Source of the DNA: Ignavibacteriales bacterium
GTDB taxonomy: Bacteria; Bacteroidota; Ignavibacteria; Ignavibacteriales; Ignavibacteriaceae
Direction of reading: 5' to 3'
Length of the DNA: 64,000 nucleotides
Assembly (NCBI GenBank): GCA_015709675.1
Contig: CP054182.1
Location: 2,087,448 to 2,151,447, forward strand
The notes under the pieces are model-generated. The model did no database searches. It was not told where the DNA came from and was given only the letters and a program-made list of their open reading frames with translations. The position numbers were made by a program, and so were the translations under genes. This document shows positions 15,238-24,870 of the stretch, in pieces. Within the stretch, counting starts at the first letter, position 1, and the number at the start of each line of letters is the position of its first letter.

Positions 15238-16734
15238 TTGATCAAAACAAACGTAACGGTACTTGTTGCCATTTTTTTTCTAATGGTAAGCATCCCCGGC
15301 AGGGCACAGCTTTATGTTGCTGTTGACGGTAATGATACCAATCCCGGCACAATTGAGCTCCCACTGAGGACTATCACCCGGGCCATTCAGCTTGCGGCAG
15401 CCGATACAACTATATATATACGCGGCGGCGTTCATGAGTATTCTACCACCATCCGCCTGAATAAAACCGGCGCTCCGGGAAAACCTATTAAGATATTTGC
15501 CTATCCCGGTGAAAAACCTGTTATTGATTTTTCATCACAACCAACAGCAACCACCTCACGGGGATTTCAGATTTCCCATAATTACTGGCATGTGAAGGGG
15601 CTGGAGATCAGGGAAGCAGGGGATAACGGCATTTATATAAGCGGATGGTACAACGTAGTTGAAAACTGCCGGATTTACCGGTGCGAGGATACCGGCCTGC
15701 AGATAAGCGGGGGGGCAAGCCACAATAAAATTATCAATGTTGATTCTTACGAAAATGTTGATATCGCCACAGCGGCTGAAAACGCTGACGGATTTGCCGC
15801 AAAACTCTCCATCGGGCCCGGGAATGAGTTCCACGGCTGCCGTGCTTGGCTGAATGCCGATGACGGATGGGATCTCTATGAGGGGCAGAATCAGGTTATC
15901 ATCGATAACTGCTGGGCTTTCAGAAACGGAATAAATATCTGGGGAATTCCCGGATATCAGGGAGACGGAAACGGATTTAAGCTCGGAGGTAATTATATAC
16001 AGGGTCCGCATGTGGTGACACGCTCAGTTGCCTTTGACAATAAATCCAAAGGATTTGACCAGAACAATAATACCGCCGGAGTAACGCTCTATAACAACAC
16101 GGCATTCAGAAACGGTGCAAGAAATTTTTCTTTTCCGGCGAATCCGGCCTCCGGACAGCACATTCTGAAGAATAATATTGCTTATACCGGTTCAAATATC
16201 CTATCCTCAACAACGCTGCTTGAAGCGAACAGCTGGCAGGGCTTTACCGTCCGCGATACCGATTTTGTAAGTCTGGATACCAGCTTTGTTCTTTCACCGC
16301 GCGGTTCAGACAGTTCCCTACCGTATATAGAGCTTTTCCGGCTCAGGGAAACCAGCCCCCTTGTTGATGCGGGAGTAAATGTCGGTATGGCGTTTAACGG
16401 TACGGCGCCTGATCTCGGAGCATTTGAAACTGGTCCGCTCCTTAACACGGAAGAAGAGATTTTTATGCCGGGAGAATTTACTTTGTATCAGAATTATCCG
16501 AATCCGTTTAATCCTTCAACCCGAATACGGTTCAGCAACGGTTCAGCGGGTGACTACCGGCTTGAGATATTTGATCTTGCGGGAAGCCGGATTGCTGAAC
16601 TTGCAAACGGCAGATTTGAAGCGGGCACACATGAAGTGATATATACCGCTGCCGGGCTCTCAAGCGGGATCTATTACGCGCGCCTGAGCGGATCGGGCAG
16701 CAGCAGATTTATCAAACTACTCCTCCTGAAGTAA
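15238..16734 (+). CDS. Secreted pectate lyase, PL9 family, with T9SS sorting domain
   Basis: The protein has 498 residues: signal peptide (about 1-24), a right-handed parallel beta-helix (about 25-400) and a C-terminal T9SS sorting domain (from about 415, with NYPNPFNPSTRIRF and GIYYARL). The segment ENADGFAAKLSIGPGNEFHG followed by RAWLNADDGWDLYE is the PL9 hallmark: the Lys is the Bronsted base and the Asp cluster binds calcium. PL9 enzymes cut polygalacturonate, or rhamnogalacturonan in some members. The TTG start has AAGGA at good spacing and sits 3 bases after the PL1 stop codon. The sorting domain predicts export by T9SS and attachment or release at the cell surface. Confidence 0.88.
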   Translation: MIKTNVTVLVAIFFLMVSIPGRAQLYVAVDGNDTNPGTIELPLRTITRAIQLAAADTTIYIRGGVHEYSTTIRLNKTGAPGKPIKIFAYPGEKPVIDFSSQPTATTSRGFQISHNYWHVKGLEIREAGDNGIYISGWYNVVENCRIYRCEDTGLQISGGASHNKIINVDSYENVDIATAAENADGFAAKLSIGPGNEFHGCRAWLNADDGWDLYEGQNQVIIDNCWAFRNGINIWGIPGYQGDGNGFKLGGNYIQGPHVVTRSVAFDNKSKGFDQNNNTAGVTLYNNTAFRNGARNFSFPANPASGQHILKNNIAYTGSNILSSTTLLEANSWQGFTVRDTDFVSLDTSFVLSPRGSDSSLPYIELFRLRETSPLVDAGVNVGMAFNGTAPDLGAFETGPLLNTEEEIFMPGEFTLYQNYPNPFNPSTRIRFSNGSAGDYRLEIFDLAGSRIAELANGRFEAGTHEVIYTAAGLSSGIYYARLSGSGSSRFIKLLLLK

Positions 16735-16747
16735 CTAAGGAATTCGC

Positions 16748-18151
16748 ATGAAGAAATACTCTTTCCTTCCCACGATTGCATTACTCATTGCCGCGGCATT
16801 TGTTTCCTGCACCGCTGCAACCCTTCAGCCGGATGAGTGGGCTAAAGTTGATGAGATTAAGAAGAATATCATTCCGCCCGTTTTCCCTGAAAAAGATTTC
16901 CCGGTTACGGATTTTGGCGCATCGGGTGACGGTAAAACTGACTGCACTGAAGCATTCGCAAAAGCAATAACCGCCTGCTCAGACGCCGGCGGAGGAAGAG
17001 TTGTCGTTCCTGCCGGTATATATCTGACCGGAGCCATCCACCTGAAGAGTAATGTCAATCTGCATGTGCAGAAAGGGGCGGTTATACAATTCTCAACGGA
17101 TCCGCAAAAGTATCTTCCTCTGGTATTCACCCGCTGGGAGGGAGTTGAGTGCATGAACTATTCCCCGCTTATCTATGCGTATGAGCAGGAAAATATTGCA
17201 ATTACCGGAGAAGGGCTGCTTGACGGGCAGGGTGCCAATGAAAACTGGTGGAGCTGGAAAGGCAATAAAGTTGACGGCTGGAAAGAAGGAATGCCGCGCC
17301 AGAAAGAGGGGAGAGATAAATTATTTTCCATGGCTGAAAACAATATCCCTCCTGAAGAAAGAATCATGGGTGAGGGATATTATCTCCGTCCGAGTTTTGT
17401 TCAGCCGTATAAATGTAAAAACATTCTTATAGAAGGCGTTACCTTTAAGAACTCACCAATGTGGTTCCTGAATCCGGTTCTGAGCAGCAATATCACCATT
17501 CGCGGGCTCCGGATTGAAGGACTCGGACCGAACAACGACGGATGTAATCCTGAATCCTCCAAAGATGTGCTGATTCAGAACTGTTATTTTGATACAGGAG
17601 ATGACTGCATTGCAATAAAATCCGGCCGCAATAATGACGGAAGAAGAGTTAATGTGCCGAGTGAAAACATCATTATTGAGGGATGTGAAATGAAAGAGGG
17701 ACATGGGGGTGTGGTAATTGGCAGTGAAATATCCGGAGGTGTAAGAAATGTGTTCGCGCAAAACTGCCTTATGGACAGCCCCAATCTTGAACGCGCTCTC
17801 CGAATAAAAACAAATTCAGTGCGGGGCGGCGTGATTGAAAATATCTATATGCGCAATGTGCAGGTGGGGCAGGTCAGTGACGCGGTCATACTGGTTGACT
17901 TTCAGTATGAGGAGGGGGATGCGGGAAATTTTACCCCGACCGTCAGGAATATCTTTGTAAAGAATCTTTCCAGTGAAAAAAGTAAATATGCACTCAGGAT
18001 GCGGGGATATGAACGTGCTCCGATTACCGGACTTGTGCTGGAAAACTGTGTCTTTGAAAATGCAGAAAAGAAAAACATTATCGAGTTTGTGCAAAATCCC
18101 GTTTTCCGCAGGGTTGTGGTTAACGGTGAACTGATGCCGGAAACAAAATAA
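16748..18151 (+). CDS. Polygalacturonase-like glycoside hydrolase, GH28, lipoprotein
   Basis: This 467-residue protein has a lipoprotein signal (AAAFVSC, Cys21), so it is membrane anchored, probably in the periplasm or at the cell surface. The beta-helix starts with FPVTDFGASGDGKTDCTEAFAKAI. All GH28 active-site blocks are present: NNDGCNPES (Asp), DTGDDCIAIKSGRNNDGRR (paired Asp), EGHGGVVIGSE (His) and LRIKTN (Arg and Lys). The enzyme hydrolyses alpha-1,4 galacturonosyl linkages; its length and the insert with NWWSWKGNK suggest an exo-acting form that trims oligomers from the non-reducing end. An AAGGA site lies 8 bases before ATG. It probably converts lyase products into monomers after import or at the surface. 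Confidence 0.92.
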   Translation: MKKYSFLPTIALLIAAAFVSCTAATLQPDEWAKVDEIKKNIIPPVFPEKDFPVTDFGASGDGKTDCTEAFAKAITACSDAGGGRVVVPAGIYLTGAIHLKSNVNLHVQKGAVIQFSTDPQKYLPLVFTRWEGVECMNYSPLIYAYEQENIAITGEGLLDGQGANENWWSWKGNKVDGWKEGMPRQKEGRDKLFSMAENNIPPEERIMGEGYYLRPSFVQPYKCKNILIEGVTFKNSPMWFLNPVLSSNITIRGLRIEGLGPNNDGCNPESSKDVLIQNCYFDTGDDCIAIKSGRNNDGRRVNVPSENIIIEGCEMKEGHGGVVIGSEISGGVRNVFAQNCLMDSPNLERALRIKTNSVRGGVIENIYMRNVQVGQVSDAVILVDFQYEEGDAGNFTPTVRNIFVKNLSSEKSKYALRMRGYERAPITGLVLENCVFENAEKKNIIEFVQNPVFRRVVVNGELMPETK

Positions 18152-18204
18152 AAATTTTTTATGAAGCCAACTGACGACCGTAACACAACATCCTTACTCA
18201 ATGT

Positions 18205-18214
18205 AAAGGAGAGG
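18205..18214 (+). promoter_or_regulatory. Ribosome-binding site that fixes the TonB receptor start
   Basis: AAAGGAGAGG lies 3 bases before the ATG at 18218, which begins a good signal peptide. This argues against an in-frame ATG at 18161 that would add 19 hydrophilic residues. Confidence 0.75.
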
Positions 18215-18217
18215 TAT

Positions 18218-21200
18218 ATGAACACTCTGCCCTATGTTCGTTTCTCACGGATTCTTTTTTTCTTGCTGATGATGCTTTCAGTTACCTCGTTGGCACAGAC
18301 CAGAAGCAAGATTCAGGGGACAGTTAAGGATGCACAGACGGGTGAGCCGGTTTTCGGAGCGAATGTTATCCTGCTTGATACATATCTGGGAGCTGCAACG
18401 GATATTAACGGAAGGTACTTCATTATTAATGTACCTGTTGGTACCTATACGGTTCAGGTCTCAAGTATAGGATATACAAAAAGGGCAGTGGCTAATGTGG
18501 TGGTATCGGCAGATAAAGTGAGCACTGTTGATTTTGAAATCTCCTCAGCAGTTCTGCAGAGTGAAGAAGTTGTTGTCACAGCCAAGAAAAACACCCTGAA
18601 CACTGAAGTTGCAAATACAATAACGGTAATAACGGCAGATCAGCTTGAAAATACAACCGCTATGCGTGAAGTTTCATCATTTCTGGAAAAACAGCCCGGA
18701 GTATCGGTAGAGAATGGTTTTCTTCAAATCAGAGGCGGCTCGGCTGATCAGACCGGTACCTTTGTAAACGGCATGGCATATAACAATGCAGCTACCGGGA
18801 ATGCAGAAACATCAGTTCCTCTCAGTTCCATAGAACAGGTATCATTGCTTTCCGGCGGTTTTAATGCGGAGTATGGCAATTTCAGGTCAGGTCTTATAAA
18901 TATTACAACGAAATCAGGTTCACGTTCAAAATATCAGGGGACTATCTCGGTCTCACAAAACATTCCGAGGGTTAAGAGATTTGGACCGCTGATGAAGGAT
19001 CCGCTGAGCCCCGCCCTGCGTCCTTATCTTGACGCAGGGGCCGGATTTTACGGGACAGACCGCGCCTGGAAGGAAAATGACCCTTATATATATCAGCAGC
19101 ATGACCGGTTTGACGGCTGGATTAATGCAGCCAATGTATTCAATCAGACCAATCCGGCACGCAGGGCTTCGGCAATGGATTATTACTATCTGGCATCATG
19201 GATGCACATGGCTCTTCCTGATTATGAAGGCCTTAAACGCCTGCCGGACAGTGTGAAAACCGCAATCGGGTTTTATGAATTGACCGACAAACAAAAACAA
19301 TTATTCCAGGAGCATGCCTGGGATGAAGAGGGAACCGATTATAACATAGACTTCGGATTTGGCGGACCATTTCCTTTTGCAAGCAGTATGCTTGGTGATC
19401 TGACGTTCTATATATCACATAATACTAAAGAGACCGCATACCTGATTCCGACGAGCAGAAAAAGCCAGCAGTCACATGTAACTCTTCTTTCGATGAAATC
19501 CAATCCAGACCCTTCATTTACGGTAACAATCAACGGACTGTGGAAACGGCAGAGGGGTGTCAGTCCCATTAAGCCTGCCTTCGGTGATTTCCCCGATGCA
19601 ACAAGGGAAGGGGGTTTTATGACGGAGGATAACCTGCGGTATTTCTCAAGACTTTCGAATCTGGATGGAGGTGTTAATTACTGGTACACGCCGCCGATGT
19701 TTCCTATGCTTGACCAGACAACCATCATGGGCGGATTCGCGCTGAATCATGTAATAAACCCCCGGACATTTTGGGAATTAGGTGCAAGTTATCTTTCCAT
19801 AAAAGACCATTCACCAACGGGTGATAACCGCAGTCCTCAGGTGTTAACAGCGTTTGGGCCCTTCCCCGTAACTGAAATGCCTTATGGAAAACTGCAGTTC
19901 GCGCCTAATAACCGGATAATCTATATATCAGGAGCAGATACCATCAATTATCTGTATCCGAATTATGACGCACTCCCCGGAGTGAGCAGAAGATTCCGTG
20001 GTAAAGAAGGAGATCTTTATACCAACGTGCACACTCAGCAGCAGAGGGTGAAGTTTGACATGGTGACGCAGATTGGTGATCATAATTATGTGAAGGGGGG
20101 AGTAGAGTACAACCGGTTTGATATTGATCATAAACTCTGGATGAAGTGGAACCGCACAGGTCCCTATAACACCTATGAATTTAATTACCGCAGGATACCA
20201 AGCCAGACTGGTATATATTTGCAGGATCAGATTACCTATGAGGGGGTAATCGCAAATGTGGGACTCAGAGCAGACTATTTTTATGGGGGAGGAGGCAAAT
20301 GGCCGTCAGGTGATCCGTTTGCGTTTGCATTTACTTCCGCGTTTGGCGGTGCACCGCGGGATCCGGGTGCGGCAACGGATTCCTTTTATGCTGCTCTTGC
20401 CTCAGGGCGTTCACTCATCTGGGAAAAGTGGGAAGAATATGACCGTCAGAACCCGGGATTTTTACAGCCGGTGAAGAATCATCTTGCACTCAGCCCGCGT
20501 CTTGGACTTTCATTTCCCGTGACTGAGAACGCAAAGTTTTATTTTAACTATGGTCATTTCAGATCAAATCCTCCGTATTACTCAATGTTCCTGATCCGTT
20601 ACCGGTATGACAAAAACGGTATGTATGATATGTCCAATCCGAATCTGGAACCACCAAAAACTGTTTCGTATGAACTTGGAACTACATACAGTTTTCTGAA
20701 TAGTTATCTGCTAAATCTATCCGGTTATTATAAGGATATAACAGGGCAGAACGGAGATGTGAATTACCGGAATAACACGGGCAGTATTGATTACGATTTC
20801 TGGGAAAATAACAATTATCAGGATATTCAGGGTGTTGAGGTAAACATCACAAAAAGCGATAACAGCTGGATCACCGGATGGGTCAATTTCAATTATATGC
20901 TAAAGAAATCCGGATATACCGGTCGTCAGCTCATTTCCGATGTGACGCTGAATGATGATCAGGCTGGGCTGTATGCAGGAAATGAAAGCCGTTTCCTGCC
21001 TCAGCCCCAGTTTAACGCAAATCTCACTTTTAATCTGCCGGATAATATATATGAAAGCAATCCCGTGCTTAACTATCTTCTTTCACGATGGAGCACAACA
21101 TTCTTCTTTGAATGGAAGACCGGAGACTATTTCACCTGGAATCCGTTAAACAAGCAGCATCTGAACAGCAATATGCAGTGGCCCGATTATATGATGCTGA

Positions 21201-21574
21201 ATATGAAACTGAGCAAAAGTTTACGGGTTAGCGGCATTGCGGTTTCTTTATACGTTGATGTGAGCAATCTGCTGAATAATAAAGTTAGTCTGCTCAGCCG
21301 CGGATATGCATTCCGCAGAAACAATGTTGATGCGGGTAACTTTACGGAGTGGGCGGACACAAAGAACTATCTTGCCTCACTGCGGCTTCCTGAATATGCA
21401 TCGGCTGAGTTTGATAATCTGCGTGCGCAGAATCCCGGATATTATATCGCGGGGGAAGACAAGGTCGGGGATCTCCGCTCAGAAGCAAAACCTTACATCA
21501 ATGATCCTGATTACAGTTACTTTATCTATGGCCGTCCGCGGGATATCTGGTTTGGCATGAAGGTGGATTTCTGA
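18218..21574 (+). CDS. TonB-dependent receptor with carboxypeptidase-regulatory-like N-domain
   Basis: This 1118-residue outer-membrane transporter has a signal peptide (about 1-26, ending SLAQ), a CarboxypepD_reg-like domain (about 30-115, IQGTVKDAQTGEPVFGANV), a plug (about 125-235, with VITADQLENTTAMREV and FLQIRGGSADQTG), and a long 22-strand-type barrel ending in FGMKVDF with the terminal Phe of outer-membrane proteins. It resembles SusC-type receptors but no SusD lipoprotein gene is adjacent; a secreted protein and a PorV-like gene follow instead. It probably imports pectic oligosaccharides using TonB energy. The stop codon overlaps the next start by one base. Confidence 0.88.
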   Translation: MNTLPYVRFSRILFFLLMMLSVTSLAQTRSKIQGTVKDAQTGEPVFGANVILLDTYLGAATDINGRYFIINVPVGTYTVQVSSIGYTKRAVANVVVSADKVSTVDFEISSAVLQSEEVVVTAKKNTLNTEVANTITVITADQLENTTAMREVSSFLEKQPGVSVENGFLQIRGGSADQTGTFVNGMAYNNAATGNAETSVPLSSIEQVSLLSGGFNAEYGNFRSGLINITTKSGSRSKYQGTISVSQNIPRVKRFGPLMKDPLSPALRPYLDAGAGFYGTDRAWKENDPYIYQQHDRFDGWINAANVFNQTNPARRASAMDYYYLASWMHMALPDYEGLKRLPDSVKTAIGFYELTDKQKQLFQEHAWDEEGTDYNIDFGFGGPFPFASSMLGDLTFYISHNTKETAYLIPTSRKSQQSHVTLLSMKSNPDPSFTVTINGLWKRQRGVSPIKPAFGDFPDATREGGFMTEDNLRYFSRLSNLDGGVNYWYTPPMFPMLDQTTIMGGFALNHVINPRTFWELGASYLSIKDHSPTGDNRSPQVLTAFGPFPVTEMPYGKLQFAPNNRIIYISGADTINYLYPNYDALPGVSRRFRGKEGDLYTNVHTQQQRVKFDMVTQIGDHNYVKGGVEYNRFDIDHKLWMKWNRTGPYNTYEFNYRRIPSQTGIYLQDQITYEGVIANVGLRADYFYGGGGKWPSGDPFAFAFTSAFGGAPRDPGAATDSFYAALASGRSLIWEKWEEYDRQNPGFLQPVKNHLALSPRLGLSFPVTENAKFYFNYGHFRSNPPYYSMFLIRYRYDKNGMYDMSNPNLEPPKTVSYELGTTYSFLNSYLLNLSGYYKDITGQNGDVNYRNNTGSIDYDFWENNNYQDIQGVEVNITKSDNSWITGWVNFNYMLKKSGYTGRQLISDVTLNDDQAGLYAGNESRFLPQPQFNANLTFNLPDNIYESNPVLNYLLSRWSTTFFFEWKTGDYFTWNPLNKQHLNSNMQWPDYMMLNMKLSKSLRVSGIAVSLYVDVSNLLNNKVSLLSRGYAFRRNNVDAGNFTEWADTKNYLASLRLPEYASAEFDNLRAQNPGYYIAGEDKVGDLRSEAKPYINDPDYSYFIYGRPRDIWFGMKVDF

Positions 21575-23799
21575 TGAAAAGGAACAATGAAATTACCGGA
21601 AAGACTACAAGAAACAGGACTGCAATGATTTTGACAGAATGTATACGCAAAGTGCAAGTGCTGGTACTTATCGTTTTTTTATTTTCTGCACCGCTGTTAT
21701 ACTCACAGACCCCCGAACTTGCAACTGCACTGATTAAAACCGGACGGCTCTGGGGCGGTATGGTTGCCAACGGTGATCAGGGGACATTTGACTTCAGGGC
21801 AGGCTTTTTCCCGAACGACTTTGATATACTGCAATACCGCGGACAGCAGTCGGATAACTATTTCGGAGGAGGATTCAGACTGGCGGCCACTAACTGGCGG
21901 GCTCCTGATGACTCACTCTATCCGGCGGCAATATTCGGTCCGAAAAATGATTTTTATCCTGCCGGAAAGGTTACCGTTCCCATTACAAGTTATATACGCT
22001 ATAAATATCCGGAGCAGACTATAAATGGAAATCCGGTCACCATTCCGATGTTCACCAACTATGATCCTTCTCAGTTTACTACCGGTACTTTTGATCAGAT
22101 TGTATCGGCGTCAAACAAGAATGTTCTCGGTGTTGAAGTAAAACGAACTGTAAGGGCCTGGAGCCAGACCTATAACGACAATTATGTTATTGTTGAAGTT
22201 GAACTCACGAATACCGGAGTTGACTTGCCCGGAGGCGGAGTGCGGCTTGATACCCTTCATAATTTTTACTTTGGGATGTCGCAGGGAATGGCAAACAACT
22301 ACTATTCATACGGAAGCAATCCTTCTCCCCCGGTGAGTGAACGGCCGAATTACCAGTATGTATGGCAGAATTATTACGGTGCAAGGCCGGGAGATTCACT
22401 CCGGGTATTTTATTTTTATAACGCAGATGATCCGGCAACACCCGGAGACAATATGGGAGCGCCTGCATTAAGCCAGAAAGGCAGGCTGCTGAATACAAAT
22501 TATTCGTTTTATACCATACTGCATGCCTCAGCAGTTCCGTATACAAACATCAGTTCTGATTCTGATGATCCTCTTCAGCCGAGAATAACGTATATAGGAA
22601 CTGAAACAAGAATCCCCAGCCCCGGCAGTGGAGAAGATCCATACGGAAGTAAAAACTACTGGGCAATGCGCGGAGGGTATTCGGATAAATACCCAAGACC
22701 CGGCACGCATCCCGGTACGCATCACGGCATAATGAATGACGAACAGGGAAGCCCCGATTTTTCAGCGTTTCCTGCCGGAACGGTTCAGGCAGTTAACTCA
22801 AAGAATTTCAGCAGTTTTGGCCCGTATACACTCGCGCCGGGAGAAAAACTCCGCTTTGTATATGCAGTCGGCATAGCCGGCATTGGCGCGCAGGCAGCAA
22901 AAGAGATCGGAGAGAAATGGTTGGCCGGAACTCTTACCAACCCGCCCAATATGCCGGACGCGAATACCGGATGGCTTCCCTCAAACTTTGCATTTCCTTC
23001 AGATGCAACGGAAATGGATAAGATGAAAGCCCGGTGGATCAGCATGGGGCGCGACTCTGTGATGCTGAGTGCATGGAGAGCAAAATGGAATTTCATGAAT
23101 AACTATCAGATCCCACAGGCGCCTCCGCCTCCGTCACACTTCAGCGTTACCGGATATGGTGATGGTGTTGAGCTTCGCTGGCGGAATGCAGAAGGTGAGG
23201 CAAGAGGGGATTTCGCGGGTTATCTGATTATGCGCCGCGTGTCAAACACTGATACCATCTTTTATCAGGAGATATACAACTCAGACGCGTCGGATAAGGC
23301 ATCTGAGCATATTTACAAAGACCAGCAGGTAGTGCCGGGCGCTCAGTATTACTATTATATACAGACAAAGGCACTCATCGCCGCGAATGACCCCCTGGCT
23401 GATCCGACCACCCGCGGTAAAATGATGTACAGCGGAAGATCGTATATTCCAAATGTATCCTTTATCAATCCCCCCCGCTTTTCAACCGATGATATGAGCC
23501 GGATCCGCATTGTGCCGAATCCCTACAATATTAATGACCCCCTGCTGAAAGTGTATGGCTACACGGATCAGCGCGGCATCAACTTTTTTAACCTGCCGCA
23601 GAAGGTTACTATAAAAATCTATACGGAGAACGGCGATCTGGTGCAAACCATCAATCATGACAGCCCGGAACGCGCGGGATCTCTTACCTGGGATATGATT
23701 ACCGCATCGCAGCAGGTAATCAGCAGCGGTGTATATATAGCGGTGTTTCAGCGGCCGGACGGTGCCACTGCCTATCATAAATTTGTGGTGGTAAGGTAA
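21574..23799 (+). CDS. Large secreted protein with FlgD/T9SS-like C-terminus, receptor partner
   Basis: The protein has 741 residues. A basic N-terminus and a hydrophobic signal (VLVLIVFLFSAPLLYSQ) indicate export; an in-frame ATG at 21625 would give a more usual signal peptide. No lipobox is visible, so it is not a SusD-like lipoprotein. Residues about 50-500 form an unrecognised aromatic-rich domain; about 510-600 is fibronectin III-like (GVELRWRNAEGEARGDFAGYLIMRR). The end has RIRIVPNPYNIND, VTIKIYTENGDLV and SSGVYIAVFQ, typical of T9SS/FlgD-like C-domains. It is coupled by 1-base overlap to the TonB receptor, suggesting they work together on pectin capture. No enzyme motif is seen. Confidence 0.65.
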   Translation: MKRNNEITGKTTRNRTAMILTECIRKVQVLVLIVFLFSAPLLYSQTPELATALIKTGRLWGGMVANGDQGTFDFRAGFFPNDFDILQYRGQQSDNYFGGGFRLAATNWRAPDDSLYPAAIFGPKNDFYPAGKVTVPITSYIRYKYPEQTINGNPVTIPMFTNYDPSQFTTGTFDQIVSASNKNVLGVEVKRTVRAWSQTYNDNYVIVEVELTNTGVDLPGGGVRLDTLHNFYFGMSQGMANNYYSYGSNPSPPVSERPNYQYVWQNYYGARPGDSLRVFYFYNADDPATPGDNMGAPALSQKGRLLNTNYSFYTILHASAVPYTNISSDSDDPLQPRITYIGTETRIPSPGSGEDPYGSKNYWAMRGGYSDKYPRPGTHPGTHHGIMNDEQGSPDFSAFPAGTVQAVNSKNFSSFGPYTLAPGEKLRFVYAVGIAGIGAQAAKEIGEKWLAGTLTNPPNMPDANTGWLPSNFAFPSDATEMDKMKARWISMGRDSVMLSAWRAKWNFMNNYQIPQAPPPPSHFSVTGYGDGVELRWRNAEGEARGDFAGYLIMRRVSNTDTIFYQEIYNSDASDKASEHIYKDQQVVPGAQYYYYIQTKALIAANDPLADPTTRGKMMYSGRSYIPNVSFINPPRFSTDDMSRIRIVPNPYNINDPLLKVYGYTDQRGINFFNLPQKVTIKIYTENGDLVQTINHDSPERAGSLTWDMITASQQVISSGVYIAVFQRPDGATAYHKFVVVR

Positions 23800-23813
23800 G
23801 AAAGGAGACGATT

Positions 23814-24821
23814 ATGAAAAAATCTGCAGTACTGCTTTTATTCTTACTGATTCTCTCACCCGCTGAGGAGGTTAACAGCCAGGTTGCTCTGAACAAGGTG
23901 GCACAGAGTACCATGAATTTTCTTCTGGTCAGCACCTCCCCTCGTGCAGCAGCCCTGGGCGATGCGTATACATCGCATGTAAACGGTGTTGACGGCATGT
24001 GGTATAATCCGGCAGGGCTCGCCGGCATGACCACTGAGTTCGGTGCGTCGGTTCATTATACCGGATGGATAGCTGATATCAACTATCTGAGCGGCGGCGC
24101 GGCATGGAATCTGGGCAATTATGGTGTTCTGGGCGTTAATCTCCTGACGGTTGATTACGGCACGATAATCGGAACCAGTCTGCTTACTGCTGCTGAAAGT
24201 AATCTGTATCCCCTTGGATATAAAGACAACGGAAATCTGAGCAATATCGGGGCCTATGCAATCGGAATATCATATGCTAAGGAGATATCAAAGGAATTCT
24301 CTGCCGGCGGTACGGTTAAATACGCAGGGCAGTCTCTTGGTTCAAGTCTGGTTGAGGCGGGGATGAAAGATAACGATGCAGCAAAACTGGTTTTTGATCT
24401 GGGTGTGCGCTATAAGACTTCCTTTAAGGGATTCTCTTTTGGCATGTCAATCAGAAACTTTGCATCAAATATCAAGCGGGAGGAGATAGACGAACAGCTT
24501 CCGTTGATATTTGCCCTTGGAGGATCAATCAATTTAATGGAATTTATCGATGAGAAGAGCAGTGATCTGCTTTTTCTTACAACGGACTTTCTTCACCAGA
24601 ACAATTATTCTGAGAGAGTGAACGCCGGAGTTGAGTATCTGTTTAAGGAGATGTTTGCACTCAGGGCAGGATATCAGTCAAACCGTGATCTGGCCTCATG
24701 GTCAGGCGGAGCGGGTTTCAGATACCAACTGTATGACTACGATGTAGAAGTGGATTATTCTTACAGCCGTTTTGAAGTATTCAACAGCGTAAACCGTCTT
24801 TCACTGGCTTTTTATTTTTAA
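23814..24821 (+). CDS. PorV/PorQ-family outer-membrane protein
   Basis: The protein has 335 residues with a signal peptide (about 1-22, ending EEVNSQ). The N-terminal STSPRAAALGDAYTSHVNGVD and WYNPAGLAGM segments are the family signature of PorV/PorQ (UPF0164) proteins. Alternating short hydrophobic strands and a terminal aromatic (LSLAFYF) fit a 14-strand barrel like FadL. PorV proteins shuttle T9SS substrates to the attachment machinery. AAGGAG lies 6 bases upstream. Here it is third in the receptor triad, which suggests a dedicated role in handling the preceding secreted protein and not general secretion, though that is inference. Confidence 0.85.
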   Translation: MKKSAVLLLFLLILSPAEEVNSQVALNKVAQSTMNFLLVSTSPRAAALGDAYTSHVNGVDGMWYNPAGLAGMTTEFGASVHYTGWIADINYLSGGAAWNLGNYGVLGVNLLTVDYGTIIGTSLLTAAESNLYPLGYKDNGNLSNIGAYAIGISYAKEISKEFSAGGTVKYAGQSLGSSLVEAGMKDNDAAKLVFDLGVRYKTSFKGFSFGMSIRNFASNIKREEIDEQLPLIFALGGSINLMEFIDEKSSDLLFLTTDFLHQNNYSERVNAGVEYLFKEMFALRAGYQSNRDLASWSGGAGFRYQLYDYDVEVDYSYSRFEVFNSVNRLSLAFYF

Positions 24822-24870
24822 TGAAATCTGATCCGATACAGAGCATAAGCTCAGGAGAAGCGAGGCAATA

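Noticed and set aside
21574-23799. Possible SusD-like partner of the TonB receptor
   Set aside because: No lipoprotein cysteine and no helical TPR-like pattern of SusD is seen; the C-terminus is T9SS/FlgD-like.
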